Below, in pieces: positions 1 to 9,726 of a stretch of 64,000 nt of DNA; within the stretch, counting starts at the first letter, position 1, and the number at the start of each line of letters is the position of its first letter. The notes beneath the pieces were generated by a model, which was not told the origin of the DNA, made no database searches, and saw nothing but the letters and a program-made list of their open reading frames with translations. The position numbers and the translations under genes were made by a program. This DNA is from Novosphingobium profundi (GTDB lineage: Bacteria > Pseudomonadota > Alphaproteobacteria > Sphingomonadales > Sphingomonadaceae): assembly GCF_020524485.1 (NCBI RefSeq), contig NZ_JAIVLF010000005.1, positions 496,001 through 560,000 of the forward strand, read 5' to 3'.

Positions 1-2108
1 TGATCGACGAGGTCGGCACCAACCAGGCCGACGTCAACTCGCGCAACGCCGAGCGTGTCGCGAACACGGTGCGCCTGCACCGCTCGCGCTCGGTGGCGGG
101 CCAGATCATCAAGGACCTCGACCTCCTGAACGACGAGAGGTTCCGCCGTGAACTGGGCAACGACAACCTTACCGGCAAGGCCTTGATGCAGCTTGCGATC
201 AACCACCTGCTCGGGATGCTGGCGATCAATGCTGAAAGCGGTTCCGACCTCATCCAGATCTCGGTGACATCGCGTTCGCCCGAGCTTGCCGCCGATATCG
301 CCAACCAGTTGCCCGTCTCGGTTGGCATCCTGCGCAACGCCAAGACCAACGAGCGGCGCCAGGAACTTCTTGGTTCGCTCGAGAAGGAGCTGCAGACCCG
401 CGAACAGGCCGCCCTCGACGCCGCGGCCAAGGTCGCCGAGTTCCGCACGCGCAACCGGATGCTTGTCGGCGCTGGCGGGGCCGAGGACCTGCAGCAGATC
501 AACCGCATTGCGCTCCAGAGTGCAGCGGCCAACGCCGCGCGCGATGCCTCGGCGGCCCGCAGCGCCGGAATTTCGCGCGCCAGCGAGATACAGAGCACGG
601 CGACGGCGACCTCGACCGCGCTCGATTCCCTGGAGAGGCGCCGCGGCGAACTCGTGGCGGAGAAGGCCAAGCTGAGCACCAGCCTGGGGCCCAATCACCC
701 CGACGTGCGCCGGGTCAACTCGCAGCTCGCCACGATCGACACCAGCATTGCCCGCGAACGCAACCAGGTCCAGGCCGCGACCCAGGCCGTCGCCCGTGCC
801 GAGGGTGAGAAGATGGCCCAGCTTGCCCGCAGCGAAGCGGCCGGAGCCGCCGCCATGGCCGCGCGCCTGCAGAACGTCGTCGGCAGCCTGTCGTCCAGCG
901 CCTACCGCAACGCCCAGAACACAGTGGAGCTCGACAAGCTGGTGCGCCAGTCCGACCTTGCCGAAGCGGCCTACAAGGTCCTCGCCGAGCGCGTGGAGCA
1001 GGTGGGTGCCCAGATGCAGCTTCAGGGCGTGGCCTCGACCATCGTCTCGCCCGCGGTACCCGACTACGCACCGATCGCGCCCAACCCTCTCAAGATGACG
1101 GTCACCGCGTTCCTGGGCTCTACCGTCCTTGCCTTCATGGCGGCCCTGACGCGCGAATTCCTGGACAACAAGCTGCGCACCGTCGCCCAGATCCGCCGCC
1201 TCTTCGCTCGGCCGACCCTGGGCATGCTGCCCCAGATCGCGCACGGACTTTCGCAGGATCCGAAGGACAGCGTCGTGCTCACAGAACCGCAGTCGCTGTT
1301 CTCCGAAGTCGCGCGCTCGGCCTATTGCGACCTGCGCGCCCTGCGCCCGGGCCGAAAGGGCTCGCAGGTCGTCCTGATCAGTTCGCCTGTTCCCGGCGAT
1401 GGCAAATCGACGGTCTCGCTCTCTCTCGCAGCGGCGGGCGTCGCGATGGGGGATCGCACCGTCGTCCTCGACCTCGACCTGCGCAAGCGCGGCGTGCTCC
1501 AGCGCCTGCAAGAACAGTCGCTGGCCCCGGACCTGGTCGATATCGTGACAGGCCGCGCCGACCTCGATGGGCTGATGCTGCCGCATCGCCGGGTCGAAGG
1601 GCCTGACGACATCGCCCGCGACGAGCGCGATCTCGAGGCAATCCTCGGCAGCGAACCGAGCGAAAAGCGTATCTATCTCCTGAGCGCGAAGGCCCCCGTT
1701 GCGGAGCCCGCCGTGATCCTGTCCTCCCACCGCCTAACCGGCCTGCTCGAACAGCTACGCGAACGTTTCGACCTCATCGTCATCAATGCCCCCGCCGCGC
1801 TAGCCGTGCGCGATGCGCGTACCATGTGTGACTTTGCCGACCAGACGATCCTGGTCGCGCGCTGGGGCAAGACCACCATCGACCAGATGCGCGCCGCCTT
1901 CGAGGTCATGGACACCGACAGGATCCGCGGCGTCATCTTCGACCAGGTCGACTACGCTGAACATGCCCGCCGCAGGTACGGGGACTCGGTGCAGTTCTAC
2001 CGCTATTCGGCCGATTACTACACGTCCGACATTCCGCCGATCCCGACCTGGGGTGAGCGCATCCGCCGCATGTTCGCGCGCGGCGATTACCAGCCAAGCG
2101 CGGCCTGA
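1..2108 (+). CDS. Wzz/Wzc-type polysaccharide co-polymerase with tyrosine autokinase domain, 5' truncated
   Basis: The reading frame is open from base 3, so the start lies outside the window. The visible part begins in the periplasmic Wzz/GumC-like region, runs through a long Ala/Gln/Arg-rich coiled-coil stretch, then a transmembrane segment near base 1110, and ends in a cytoplasmic BY-kinase domain. That domain shows Walker A (PGDGKST, near base 1395), a Walker A'-like VVLDLDLR, and a DLIVINAP strand resembling Walker B. The C-terminus carries a cluster of tyrosines ([17 protein letters not shown]), as expected for autophosphorylation. The family controls chain length and export of exopolysaccharide at the inner membrane. 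The sugar transferase follows 6 bp downstream, so the two are very likely co-transcribed. Confidence 0.9.
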   Translation, partial: IDEVGTNQADVNSRNAERVANTVRLHRSRSVAGQIIKDLDLLNDERFRRELGNDNLTGKALMQLAINHLLGMLAINAESGSDLIQISVTSRSPELAADIANQLPVSVGILRNAKTNERRQELLGSLEKELQTREQAALDAAAKVAEFRTRNRMLVGAGGAEDLQQINRIALQSAAANAARDASAARSAGISRASEIQSTATATSTALDSLERRRGELVAEKAKLSTSLGPNHPDVRRVNSQLATIDTSIARERNQVQAATQAVARAEGEKMAQLARSEAAGAAAMAARLQNVVGSLSSSAYRNAQNTVELDKLVRQSDLAEAAYKVLAERVEQVGAQMQLQGVASTIVSPAVPDYAPIAPNPLKMTVTAFLGSTVLAFMAALTREFLDNKLRTVAQIRRLFARPTLGMLPQIAHGLSQDPKDSVVLTEPQSLFSEVARSAYCDLRALRPGRKGSQVVLISSPVPGDGKSTVSLSLAAAGVAMGDRTVVLDLDLRKRGVLQRLQEQSLAPDLVDIVTGRADLDGLMLPHRRVEGPDDIARDERDLEAILGSEPSEKRIYLLSAKAPVAEPAVILSSHRLTGLLEQLRERFDLIVINAPAALAVRDARTMCDFADQTILVARWGKTTIDQMRAAFEVMDTDRIRGVIFDQVDYAEHARRRYGDSVQFYRYSADYYTSDIPPIPTWGERIRRMFARGDYQPSAA

Positions 2109-2114
2109 GGGAGC

Positions 2115-2786
2115 ATGGTCCACCCCACCGACGCCCCCTTGCAGGACACCGCCTCGCACGAGCCATCCCCGGCCACCCGCCCCGGCGGCTCGCGTCTGGC
2201 TACGCGCGCGCTTGCCGCGCTGCTGCTTGTCCCTTGCGCCCCCGTCATCGGCGTTCTGGGACTGGGCGTGGCGCTCAGCATGGGCCGTCCGATCCTGTTC
2301 CGGCAGGAACGCTCCGGCCTTCACCAAACGCGCTTCACGCTCTTCAAGCTGCGCTCGATGCGCAGCGCCTTCGATGCGACGGGAGCGCCCCTACCCGACG
2401 AGGCGCGCGTCACGGGTCTGGGCAAATTTCTGCGCCGAAGCCGTCTCGACGAACTGCCAGGCCTGTGGAATGTGGTGCGCGGCGACATGGCCTTCGTCGG
2501 GCCGCGCCCGCTCCTTCCCGAAACCATCGCACAGCTCGGCGAACGCGGCCACCAGCGCGCGCGCGTCCGTCCCGGGCTCACCGGTTGGTCGCAGGTCAAC
2601 GGCAACACCCTGCTCTCACTTGACGAGAAGGTCGCGCTCGACATGTGCTACATCGACAACGCCAGCCCGCGCCTCGACATGCAGATCCTTCTGCGCACGT
2701 TCTGGGTGATGCTGGGCGGCGAACGCCGGGCCCCGCAGATCGAAACGCCCCGGGTCGAGGCCTGCCCATCCGAAGCTGCCGAATAG
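2115..2786 (+). CDS. Undecaprenyl-phosphate sugar-1-phosphate transferase (bacterial sugar transferase family)
   Basis: A 223-residue protein with one N-terminal hydrophobic helix (about residues 28-52) followed by the cytosolic catalytic domain of the WcaJ/PglC family. Recognisable family motifs are FRQERSG, FKLRSMR, DELPGLWNVVRGDM, FVGPRPL and RPGLTGWSQVNG. The enzyme moves a sugar-1-phosphate from a nucleotide sugar onto undecaprenyl phosphate and so starts a repeat unit. The short length fits the monotopic catalytic-core form rather than the long PssY/WbaP form. It lies directly behind the chain-length kinase and ends 15 bp before the convergent HAD gene. The sugar specificity cannot be read from the sequence. 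Confidence 0.9.
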   Translation: MVHPTDAPLQDTASHEPSPATRPGGSRLATRALAALLLVPCAPVIGVLGLGVALSMGRPILFRQERSGLHQTRFTLFKLRSMRSAFDATGAPLPDEARVTGLGKFLRRSRLDELPGLWNVVRGDMAFVGPRPLLPETIAQLGERGHQRARVRPGLTGWSQVNGNTLLSLDEKVALDMCYIDNASPRLDMQILLRTFWVMLGGERRAPQIETPRVEACPSEAAE

Positions 2787-2801
2787 GCACCGCCCCGGAG
2801 C

Positions 2802-3542
2802 TTACCGCGCGCCCACTGCACCTTTGCGAAGCGCAAGCGCATCCAGCGAACCGATGACATGGTGCGCGCGGTGCGCAAGGGTAGGTGCCGCGCCGCGATG
2901 AACCCGTTCGGGCCGCAGGATCTGGATCGTCGTCCACCCGCGTCGGCGCGGCTCGAGGAAGTCCTTGACCGCGTTGTCCGCGATATAGACGTGCGCCTCG
3001 GGGGGGCGCTGCGACCATTCCTCGACAAGGGTGTAGCCGAGGGGGTGCGGCTTGCCGCATCCGGGGCCGAGTTCCCCGGTCAGAACGATCCGTCCCAGCC
3101 TTACCTCCAGGCCAAGCGCGCGTACCTTGGATCGTTGCATGCCCGCAGGCCCATCCGAGATCAGCGCGCAGCTTGCGCACGGTGCCCGTGCAAGAAAGCG
3201 CGCCGCGTCGGGGGCGAGCGCAATCTGCGGGTCATGCGCGCGGTAGGCCCCGACCAGTTCAGCGATCAGGTCCTCCTCGCCCTCCGCGCCCAGCTCTGCC
3301 AGGGCCTGGTTGAAAATCGTTCCGCGAAGGCCTGCTGCGAACAGACTGCAGCAAACCCGGGCAAAGCCTTTCCGGCCCGTGCGCTGAAGGACCAGCGACT
3401 CCAACGCGGCAAAGCCGCTGAAGGCGAAGTCGCGTTCGAGGTAGAGGGTATCGTCAAGATCGAGCACGAGGACACGTCCCGTCAGATCGAGACGTCCGCT
3501 GTCTTCGGGCAAGTCCGGATCAGCCAAGGAAATGGGCCGCAT
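2802..3542 (-). CDS. HAD-family hydrolase of the polysaccharide locus
   Basis: A 246-residue HAD-superfamily protein. Motif I is LDLDDTLY (nucleophile and acid/base aspartates), ISDGP gives the motif II position, a Lys in GKPHP fits motif III, and IADNAVKDF is the motif IV acidic pair region. It is the last gene of a leftward operon. Its start lies inside the end of the ATP-grasp gene (23 bp overlap), so translational coupling is likely. HAD proteins next to carboligase-like ATP-grasp proteins recur in exopolysaccharide clusters, and the substrate is unknown. A phosphatase acting on a sugar or acyl phosphate is an inference. Confidence 0.8.
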   Translation of the reverse strand: MRPISLADPDLPEDSGRLDLTGRVLVLDLDDTLYLERDFAFSGFAALESLVLQRTGRKGFARVCCSLFAAGLRGTIFNQALAELGAEGEEDLIAELVGAYRAHDPQIALAPDAARFLARAPCASCALISDGPAGMQRSKVRALGLEVRLGRIVLTGELGPGCGKPHPLGYTLVEEWSQRPPEAHVYIADNAVKDFLEPRRRGWTTIQILRPERVHRGAAPTLAHRAHHVIGSLDALALRKGAVGAR

Positions 3543-4491
3543 CGTAGCGCACCATCGTCACCCCGGCGCGCCAATCAGAAGGGTCCACAGGTGCGCGGCC
3601 CAGAATCCGGCGCAGGAGATTTTCGGCAAAGCGGCCACCCGCATGATCGGCAAGCGGGTACCCACCTCCGAAGCGCGCGTTGATTTCGAACACGCGCAGC
3701 CCATGACAGGGGTCATCGATCAACTGGAAGCACAGCGCCCCTTGCGCGCCGGGAAGGGTCCGCGCGATGGCCCCGGCGATCTCGATCATGCGGGAATCGC
3801 GCAAGGTACGCCCCTTCTCCACTTCGCCTGCACGTACCGAGAGACGCTCGTGGGGAATGGCGCACAGCATGTGCCCCTCGCCATCAAGGTACATGTTGAT
3901 CGTGTATTCCGGACCTTCGAGCAGGTCCTGTACCAGCATCGGCTCATCGTAGAGGGCGCAGATGTCACCGGGACCTTCCAGCACGCCGATACCGCGGCTG
4001 GCGCTCCCTCCGACCGGCTTGGCGAAGAGCGGCCAGGTCCAATCCCCCGGCGCCGCGCGCACCGCCTCGATGGGCGCGGTGCGCGGCACCGGAACACCGG
4101 CGCGCTCAAGCACCTCGGTCGTCCGGGCCTTGTCACGGACAATGGCGATCGTCTCGGGCGCGCTCACGTGAACCAGCGTTCCAGCCGCCGCGAAGTCCTC
4201 ACGTGAAGCGGCCAGTGCCTCGAGCTCGGTGTCGATGGTCGGCACCAGCAGGTCGATCCCGTTCGACCGGCAGTAGTCGAGAAGGCGGGATACATAGTCC
4301 GGGCTCGTGCAGCGCGGTACGGCAAAGCTGGCATCGGCATCGAGACATGCCGCGCTAAGGTGCGGCGTGAGGTCGCAGGCATGCACCTCTAGGTCGACGT
4401 CCAGCGCCGTGCCCGCTCGCCGGAAGCACCGGGTCAGCTCGACCCGGCGTCCCGCCGACGTGAACAGCACCCGCAGCCTCGGCACGCTCAT
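3520..4491 (-). CDS. ATP-grasp protein (carbamoyl-phosphate-synthase-like) of the polysaccharide locus
   Basis: I place the start at the ATG at 4491, because it is preceded by GAGGAGCGA and forms an ATGA overlap with the stop of the upstream glycosyltransferase. This gives 323 residues. The N-terminal Rossmann-like region (LFTSAGRR) is followed by an ATP-grasp fold: a Lys strand in WPLFAKPVGG with the glycine-rich SASRGIG, and the metal-binding FEINARFGGGYP near the C-terminus. The fold makes an acyl-phosphate and ligates it to an amine. In this genomic setting it may add an amino acid or similar group to a sugar, which is inference. The downstream HAD gene is translationally coupled. Confidence 0.82.
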   Translation of the reverse strand: MSVPRLRVLFTSAGRRVELTRCFRRAGTALDVDLEVHACDLTPHLSAACLDADASFAVPRCTSPDYVSRLLDYCRSNGIDLLVPTIDTELEALAASREDFAAAGTLVHVSAPETIAIVRDKARTTEVLERAGVPVPRTAPIEAVRAAPGDWTWPLFAKPVGGSASRGIGVLEGPGDICALYDEPMLVQDLLEGPEYTINMYLDGEGHMLCAIPHERLSVRAGEVEKGRTLRDSRMIEIAGAIARTLPGAQGALCFQLIDDPCHGLRVFEINARFGGGYPLADHAGGRFAENLLRRILGRAPVDPSDWRAGVTMVRYDAAHFLG

Positions 4492-5660
4492 TCGCTCCTC
4501 GCCAGGGCATGCGCCTTTGCCTGCGATGCCCGACGCGGACCTCGCCGAGAACCTCCTGTTGACAAACCATGGCCGGGAGAATGCCGCAGCACCTCGTCCC
4601 AACGACGCAGCACGTAGGCTGGCCGAAAGCGCAGCATCGAACACGCCGCCGCTTTGCCCAGCCGCTCGCGCAGAGGTGCATCGTCAAGCAGCCGCGCAAG
4701 CGCCGTGCCCAGCGCTGGGCTTGTGCCCTCGTCCTCGACCAGCAGGCCGTTCTCACCGTCTGAGATCATGTCCTCGGGACCGAAATCGCATCGGGTTGCC
4801 AGCACGGGGAGCCCGGCCGCCATGGCCTCGGCCAGGGCATTGGGGAACCCCTCGTAGCGCGACGAGAGTACGAAGAGGTCGGCCTCCCGGATCCAGGAGC
4901 GTGGCCTTTCACCAAGTCCGCGCAGAACAATGCGCCCCTCCATGCCCCTCTCGCGGATTCGCGCCTCAAGCGCCTCGCGATCAGGGCCTTCGCCCCAGAT
5001 GGCGACGCGCCATTCCGGGTAATCGGCTGCAATGTCTGCGAAGGCCTCGATCAGCCGGTCAAACCCCTTCTGGTAGGTAAGACGCCCGACCGCACAGACG
5101 GTGTAGGAGGGCCCCTCCCCGCGCAGGACATCGGGTTCGGGCACGGGGTTGGGAATCGTTACCAGCCGCCCCTGCAGGTCGTGCGCGAAGCAGCGGCGCA
5201 CACCCTCGGTCTGGCAGATGATGGTATCGGCACGGCGGTAGAACCAGCGCAATGCCAGGTTCCACAAGGGATGCAGTTGCTGCTGCTCGGGGTTGTTGCG
5301 CTCGGCGCAGATCAGGCGGGCGGGATGTCCCTGCACCGCAAGGGCCGCCACCAGGTTGATCTTGGTCAGGAACGAGAGGACGACATCGGGACGGCGCCGG
5401 GCAACAAGGCCGCGCAGCGCCATGACCCGTCCTGCAACGCCCGAGAACCCAGAGCGTCCGCCCAGCCGAAAGACCCGGCTCACGAGGGGCAGTTCGTGAT
5501 AGATGCGCGCCTCATCTGTGTCGAAGGCGGCGACGTCCACCTCATGGCCAGCTTCGACCAAATGGTGCGCCAACTGCGCGATGACCTGTTCCGCGCCCCC
5601 TGCACCAAGGCCCGAGGTCACGATGAGAATGTGTTGGGGTGGGGTCTGGCTAGAAGGCAC
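4488..5660 (-). CDS. GT4-family glycosyltransferase
   Basis: A GT-B fold retaining glycosyltransferase. The N-terminal domain has the glycine-rich SGLGAGGAEQV. The C-terminal donor domain has VGRLTYQKGFDRLIEAF and the GT4 acidic signature SSRYEGFPNALAEAMAAGLP. I chose the GTG at 5660, just before the conserved core (391 codons including stop). The frame stays open to 5807, and the extra N-terminus has no family resemblance. It is the first gene of a leftward operon with the ATP-grasp and HAD genes. About 290 bp separate it from the divergent membrane glycosyltransferase, and that gap must hold both promoters. Donor and acceptor are unknown. Confidence 0.86.
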   Translation of the reverse strand: MPSSQTPPQHILIVTSGLGAGGAEQVIAQLAHHLVEAGHEVDVAAFDTDEARIYHELPLVSRVFRLGGRSGFSGVAGRVMALRGLVARRRPDVVLSFLTKINLVAALAVQGHPARLICAERNNPEQQQLHPLWNLALRWFYRRADTIICQTEGVRRCFAHDLQGRLVTIPNPVPEPDVLRGEGPSYTVCAVGRLTYQKGFDRLIEAFADIAADYPEWRVAIWGEGPDREALEARIRERGMEGRIVLRGLGERPRSWIREADLFVLSSRYEGFPNALAEAMAAGLPVLATRCDFGPEDMISDGENGLLVEDEGTSPALGTALARLLDDAPLRERLGKAAACSMLRFRPAYVLRRWDEVLRHSPGHGLSTGGSRRGPRRASQAKAHALARSE

Positions 5661-5954
5661 GCGGCAAAATCCGTCTTCCGGTCTCACGCAAGGAGCCCCC
5701 GCACGGAGCTCTGTCGGTCCACCCAAGCGTATCAGATCGCGCGCCCTGAAAATCTGGGAATACGGTCTACCCCTTTTGGCCCGACCCGCAGCCCTTGGGA
5801 GAGCCACGCCCCTGCTTCGCGCCCGCCCGGCGCTCTCCCGATCCCCTTCGTAGGAGGCGCTACCCGGAATGGGTACGCCCGAATCGCGCTCGCCTCGCGG
5901 CCTGCCAATCCTTCAGATTTCACAGGATCAACAGCGGGAAATGCAGGGCCACAG

Positions 5955-7622
5955 ATGCAACGTGTCGAGATCGCCGAGGACTGGATGGAGCTTCGCCCGG
6001 AATACGCCGAGGCCGTGCATGTGCGCCCGCGGCCACAACCTCTCGCCCGTATCGAACTTGCAGGGCTCGGGGTCCTCGGGATCGTGTTCCTGGGGCTTGT
6101 GGGACGGCTCATGTCCACCCCGCTCAGCCGGGACGAAAACCTGTTCCTCACGGTCGCCCGGCTGGGCGGGACACAGGACATCTATCGCGATCTTGGCTAC
6201 AACCACCTGCCCATCCTGCCATGGCTGCTGGGAGGCCTGTACGACCTTGTCGGAACCGAACATTTCCTCCTCATCGCGCGCCTGCTGGTGTTGGCCGGAT
6301 GGGCCACGGCGCTTGGCGCAATCTGGCTGATCTGCCGCCGGACCGAAGCGGGGTTCCTCGCCTTCTTTACCGCCGCATGCCTGCTGATGGGCAACGTCTT
6401 GCTACTGGGCGGCGCTGGGATGCTGGCCACCAACAACCTGCTCCCGCTCGCCCCTGCGTTGCTGGCTTTCTACGCGCTGCTGCACGGGATTGGATCCTCG
6501 CGCCCCTCTCCGCTCGCCTGCTTTGCAGCTGGTGTCCTGGTCTCCTGCGCCATCGGCCTCAAGGCCAACTACATCTTCCTTGCTCCGCTCTTTGCACTCG
6601 CCACCCTGTTCGCGCCGGCCTCGCGCGGGTTCGCGCTGCGGCTTCTGGCCGGAACCCTTCCGCTGTCTATTGGCGGCCTGCTCGCGGGCCTGCCCGTTCT
6701 GATGTACGTCCTGTTCGATACGCAGAGCTTCTTTGCCCACACCCTGCGTTATTTCACCGAGTTGCAGCCGGCCTACTGGGCCGCGTCCGGCGAGCCCAAG
6801 GTGGACACACTGGCCGCCAAGGTGCTGCTCGCCGAGAGTATCTGGCTTGCGAACGCAACGCTGCTCAGCCTCGTGGGGATCGTGGCGCTCGCGCTCATCC
6901 CGGCCATGCGCACCAACATGCGAGAGAGCGTTCGGCTTGTCCGGAGCTGGAGCGTTGTCCTGCCGCTTGGCCTTGCCGCCACAGGCTTCGTGGTGGCCTT
7001 CGTCCCCTCGCCTTCTTTCCCGCAGTATTTCGTGCCCCCGATCCCGTTCCTGATCCTGGCAGTTGTCCTGCTGCGCGCCCGTACCGCCACGCCCGACCTT
7101 CCCGGAGCCCAGGCCGTGCTCGGGGCCATGGCGCTCCTCGCCCTTGTCGGAGGTGCATCGCGGATCGGGCCCGGGCTGGTCCAGCTGGCCCGCCCCCAGC
7201 AGTGGGAGACGATCAGCCTGCACCGCGACATGCGCGCTCTGGCGCGCGAGGCTGGCTTTTCCGGCGGTGAACGGGTGGCGACACTCACGCCGGCCCTTGC
7301 GCTCGCGGGGAACTTCGCCGTCCCCCCCGAATTCGCGGCAGGCCAGTTCGTATACCGCATTGCGCCCTACATCCCCGCGAAAGACCGGCGCTACTACACC
7401 ACGACTTCCGCTGCCGGGCTGGCCGCCTTTCTCGATGCGGCCCCGCCGCCCGCGATCCTGATCAGTGGCGAGGAAACGCTGGAAGAGCCGTTCAAAGCCT
7501 ATGCGCTGTCCCACGGCTACACCGGCTATCGGCGCCGCCACAAGGGACGGACCATCGAACTCTACCGCCGCCCGGATGCGACGCCTGTCCTGCCCCCGGC
7601 GGGCGGGCCCTCCACCCTTTGA
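5955..7622 (+). CDS. Polytopic membrane glycosyltransferase, GT39/ArnT-like
   Basis: About 555 residues from the ATG at 5955. The frame is open much further upstream, but that part is antisense to the neighbouring glycosyltransferase and lacks protein-like sequence. The protein has a short cytosolic N-terminus, a first membrane helix (GVLGIVFLGLVGRL), then the luminal acidic motif LSRDE, which occupies the place of the DE/ExD catalytic loop of GT-C enzymes. About ten more hydrophobic helices and a C-terminal soluble domain follow. Such enzymes move a sugar from a polyprenyl-phosphate donor to an acceptor on the periplasmic side. The GT2/GtrA pair at 13.2-14.6 kb would supply that type of donor. 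Confidence 0.78.
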   Translation: MQRVEIAEDWMELRPEYAEAVHVRPRPQPLARIELAGLGVLGIVFLGLVGRLMSTPLSRDENLFLTVARLGGTQDIYRDLGYNHLPILPWLLGGLYDLVGTEHFLLIARLLVLAGWATALGAIWLICRRTEAGFLAFFTAACLLMGNVLLLGGAGMLATNNLLPLAPALLAFYALLHGIGSSRPSPLACFAAGVLVSCAIGLKANYIFLAPLFALATLFAPASRGFALRLLAGTLPLSIGGLLAGLPVLMYVLFDTQSFFAHTLRYFTELQPAYWAASGEPKVDTLAAKVLLAESIWLANATLLSLVGIVALALIPAMRTNMRESVRLVRSWSVVLPLGLAATGFVVAFVPSPSFPQYFVPPIPFLILAVVLLRARTATPDLPGAQAVLGAMALLALVGGASRIGPGLVQLARPQQWETISLHRDMRALAREAGFSGGERVATLTPALALAGNFAVPPEFAAGQFVYRIAPYIPAKDRRYYTTTSAAGLAAFLDAAPPPAILISGEETLEEPFKAYALSHGYTGYRRRHKGRTIELYRRPDATPVLPPAGGPSTL

Positions 7623-7754
7623 GTGTCCACCTGGCTAAACCCGCCTAACCCCGATGCCCATTTCGCCGCACACCGCGCAAGCCTTACCCTTCCTGCATGT
7701 CCCGAAGCGAGACCTTCAGGAGCGCTTCCCAATCACTGATCGGAGCCTTGGAAC

Positions 7755-8576
7755 ATGAAAGTCGTGTTGCTCGCAGGGGGCCTGGGCTCCCGCCTTGCCG
7801 AAGAGACGGTCCGCGTCCCCAAGCCCATGGTGGAGGTCGCGGGACGGCCGATCATGCTGCATGTCATGGATATCTATGACCACTGGGGGCACAACGACTT
7901 CATCGTCGCGTGCGGCTACAAGGCCATGGCGATCAAGAGCTTCTTCCAGGACCTGCACCTGATGTCGAACGACTTCACGGTGGGGATCGGCAATGGCGAG
8001 ATGGCGCTGCGCCCGACCAGCAAGATCGACTGGCGCGTCTCCGTCGTCGACACCGGGCTTGCCACCATGACCGGCGGACGCCTGCGCCGCCTGCGCTCCT
8101 GGCTTGATGATGAAACCTTCATGGTCACTTATGCCGATGGCGTGGGTAACGTCGACATCGGCGCGCTTCTGGACTTCCACCGCTCGCACGGCAAGCTTGC
8201 CACCGTGACCGCGGTGCGCCCGCCCGCCCGCTTCGGCAACCTCGAAATCGAGGATGGCCAGGTGGTCGAGTTCACCGAGAAGGTGCGCAAGTACGAGACC
8301 TGGATAAACGGCGGTTTCTTCATCTTCGAGCCGGGTGTTCTCGACTACCTTGAGGGCGACGAGGAGCCCCTCGAGCAAGCCCCGCTCACCCGCCTTGCCC
8401 ACGACGGCGAGCTCATGGCCTACCAGCACAAGGGCTTCTGGCATCCCATGGACACCGTGCGCGACCGCGACACGCTCGATGCCCTTGCCAACCAGACCCT
8501 GCCGCCCTGGATGGACTTCGAGAACGGGCAGGCCGTGCTCACCACCGATGCGCCCACGAAGCTCATCAATGTCTGA
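7755..8576 (+). CDS. rfbF: Glucose-1-phosphate cytidylyltransferase
   Basis: A 273-residue nucleotidyltransferase that makes CDP-glucose from CTP and glucose-1-phosphate. The signature LAGGLGSRLAEE and the uridylyl/cytidylyl-binding VPKPMVEVAGRPI lie at residues 6-32. ACGYKAMAIKSFF and FWHPMDTVRDRD are typical of RfbF rather than of dTDP-glucose enzymes. It opens the CDP-sugar run, 132 bp after the membrane glycosyltransferase. Its stop overlaps the start of rfbG by 8 bp (ATGTCTGA), so the two are probably translated together. Confidence 0.95.
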   Translation: MKVVLLAGGLGSRLAEETVRVPKPMVEVAGRPIMLHVMDIYDHWGHNDFIVACGYKAMAIKSFFQDLHLMSNDFTVGIGNGEMALRPTSKIDWRVSVVDTGLATMTGGRLRRLRSWLDDETFMVTYADGVGNVDIGALLDFHRSHGKLATVTAVRPPARFGNLEIEDGQVVEFTEKVRKYETWINGGFFIFEPGVLDYLEGDEEPLEQAPLTRLAHDGELMAYQHKGFWHPMDTVRDRDTLDALANQTLPPWMDFENGQAVLTTDAPTKLINV

Positions 8577-9726
8577 AGGCCCCTCCTCTCTCGGGCAGGC
8601 GCTGGCCGACACCTATCGCGGCAAGCGGGTGCTGGTGACCGGGCACACCGGCTTCAAGGGGGCCTGGCTCAGCCTGTGGCTGAAGGCGCTCGGCGCCGAG
8701 GTCACGGGCATTGCCCTTCCCACCGATCCCGACGGCCCCGATTTCGGCCGCGAGGTCGGAATTACCGAACTCATCGACCACCGCATCGCCGACATCCGCG
8801 ACGAGCGCGCCTTTGCAGAGGCTTGCGCGGGGCTCGCTCCCGACATCGTCTTACACCTCGCAGCCCAGGCGCTGGTGCGCCCCTCCTACACAGCGCCGGT
8901 CGAGACGTTTGCCACGAATGTCACCGGCACGGCGGTGGTTCTCGACGCGGTACGGCGCATGCCCAGCGCCCGCGCGGTCGTCGTGGTGACGAGTGACAAG
9001 TGTTACGACAACCGGGAGTGGCACTGGGCCTACCGCGAGACCGATGCCTTGGGCGGAGCCGATCCCTACAGCGCGTCCAAGGGCTGCACCGAACTGGTTG
9101 CACAGGCCTTTCGCCGCTCGTTCTTCGCCGATCCCGAGGGGTGTCAGATCGCCACCGCGCGCGCGGGCAACGTCATTGGCGGAGGCGATGCCTCGCTCGA
9201 CCGGCTGCTTCCGGACATAGTGCGCGCGACCCTTGCCGGCCAGCCGGTCACGATCCGCAATCCGGCCAGCGTGCGCCCCTGGCAGCATGTGCTCGAACCA
9301 CTAGCGGGCTATCTCCTCCTCGGCGCACGCCTCATGGACGCGAACGGCCAGCGCTATGCGCAGGGCTGGAACTTCGGGCCGAGTGCCGAAGACTTCCTCG
9401 ACGTCGAAGCCATCGCGCAGCACGTCATTGCGGCCTGGGGCGAAGGGGCCCCGCGTATCGTCTTCGGCAAGCGGCCCGACGACCCGCACGAGGCGGGCCT
9501 GCTCACGCTCGACAGCAGCAAGGCGCGCGCCGTGCTCGGCTGGACACCGCGTCTCTCCACCGGGGAGGCCGTGCGCATGAGCGTGGAATGGTACCGCGAG
9601 GCCTGCGCACCCGGCGCCGACATGCGCGCCTTCAGCGCCGCGCAGATTGCCCGCTACAGCGAACACCCGACATCCCTCACCCCGCGTCAACCATCCATCG
9701 AAAGGGCGGCAGCAGCATGCGCGTAA
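8569..9726 (+). CDS. rfbG: CDP-glucose 4,6-dehydratase
   Basis: A 385-residue extended SDR enzyme converting CDP-glucose to CDP-4-keto-6-deoxyglucose. The NAD-binding motif GHTGFKG is at residues 25-31. The catalytic region has TSDKCYDN and DPYSASKGCTE (Tyr-x3-Lys). RAGNVIGGGD and WQHVLEPLAGYL are characteristic of the RfbG branch. The start ATG at 8569 overlaps rfbF by 8 bp, and the stop lies inside the start of the next gene (10 bp overlap). The product is the branch point for all CDP-3,6-dideoxy and branched-chain sugars. Confidence 0.95.
   Translation: MSEGPSSLGQALADTYRGKRVLVTGHTGFKGAWLSLWLKALGAEVTGIALPTDPDGPDFGREVGITELIDHRIADIRDERAFAEACAGLAPDIVLHLAAQALVRPSYTAPVETFATNVTGTAVVLDAVRRMPSARAVVVVTSDKCYDNREWHWAYRETDALGGADPYSASKGCTELVAQAFRRSFFADPEGCQIATARAGNVIGGGDASLDRLLPDIVRATLAGQPVTIRNPASVRPWQHVLEPLAGYLLLGARLMDANGQRYAQGWNFGPSAEDFLDVEAIAQHVIAAWGEGAPRIVFGKRPDDPHEAGLLTLDSSKARAVLGWTPRLSTGEAVRMSVEWYREACAPGADMRAFSAAQIARYSEHPTSLTPRQPSIERAAAACA

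Noticed and set aside
5181-5954. An N-terminal extension of 258 codons on the membrane glycosyltransferase
   Set aside because: The extension is antisense to the GT4 gene and lacks hydrophobic or domain structure; the ATG at 5955 begins the protein-like part.
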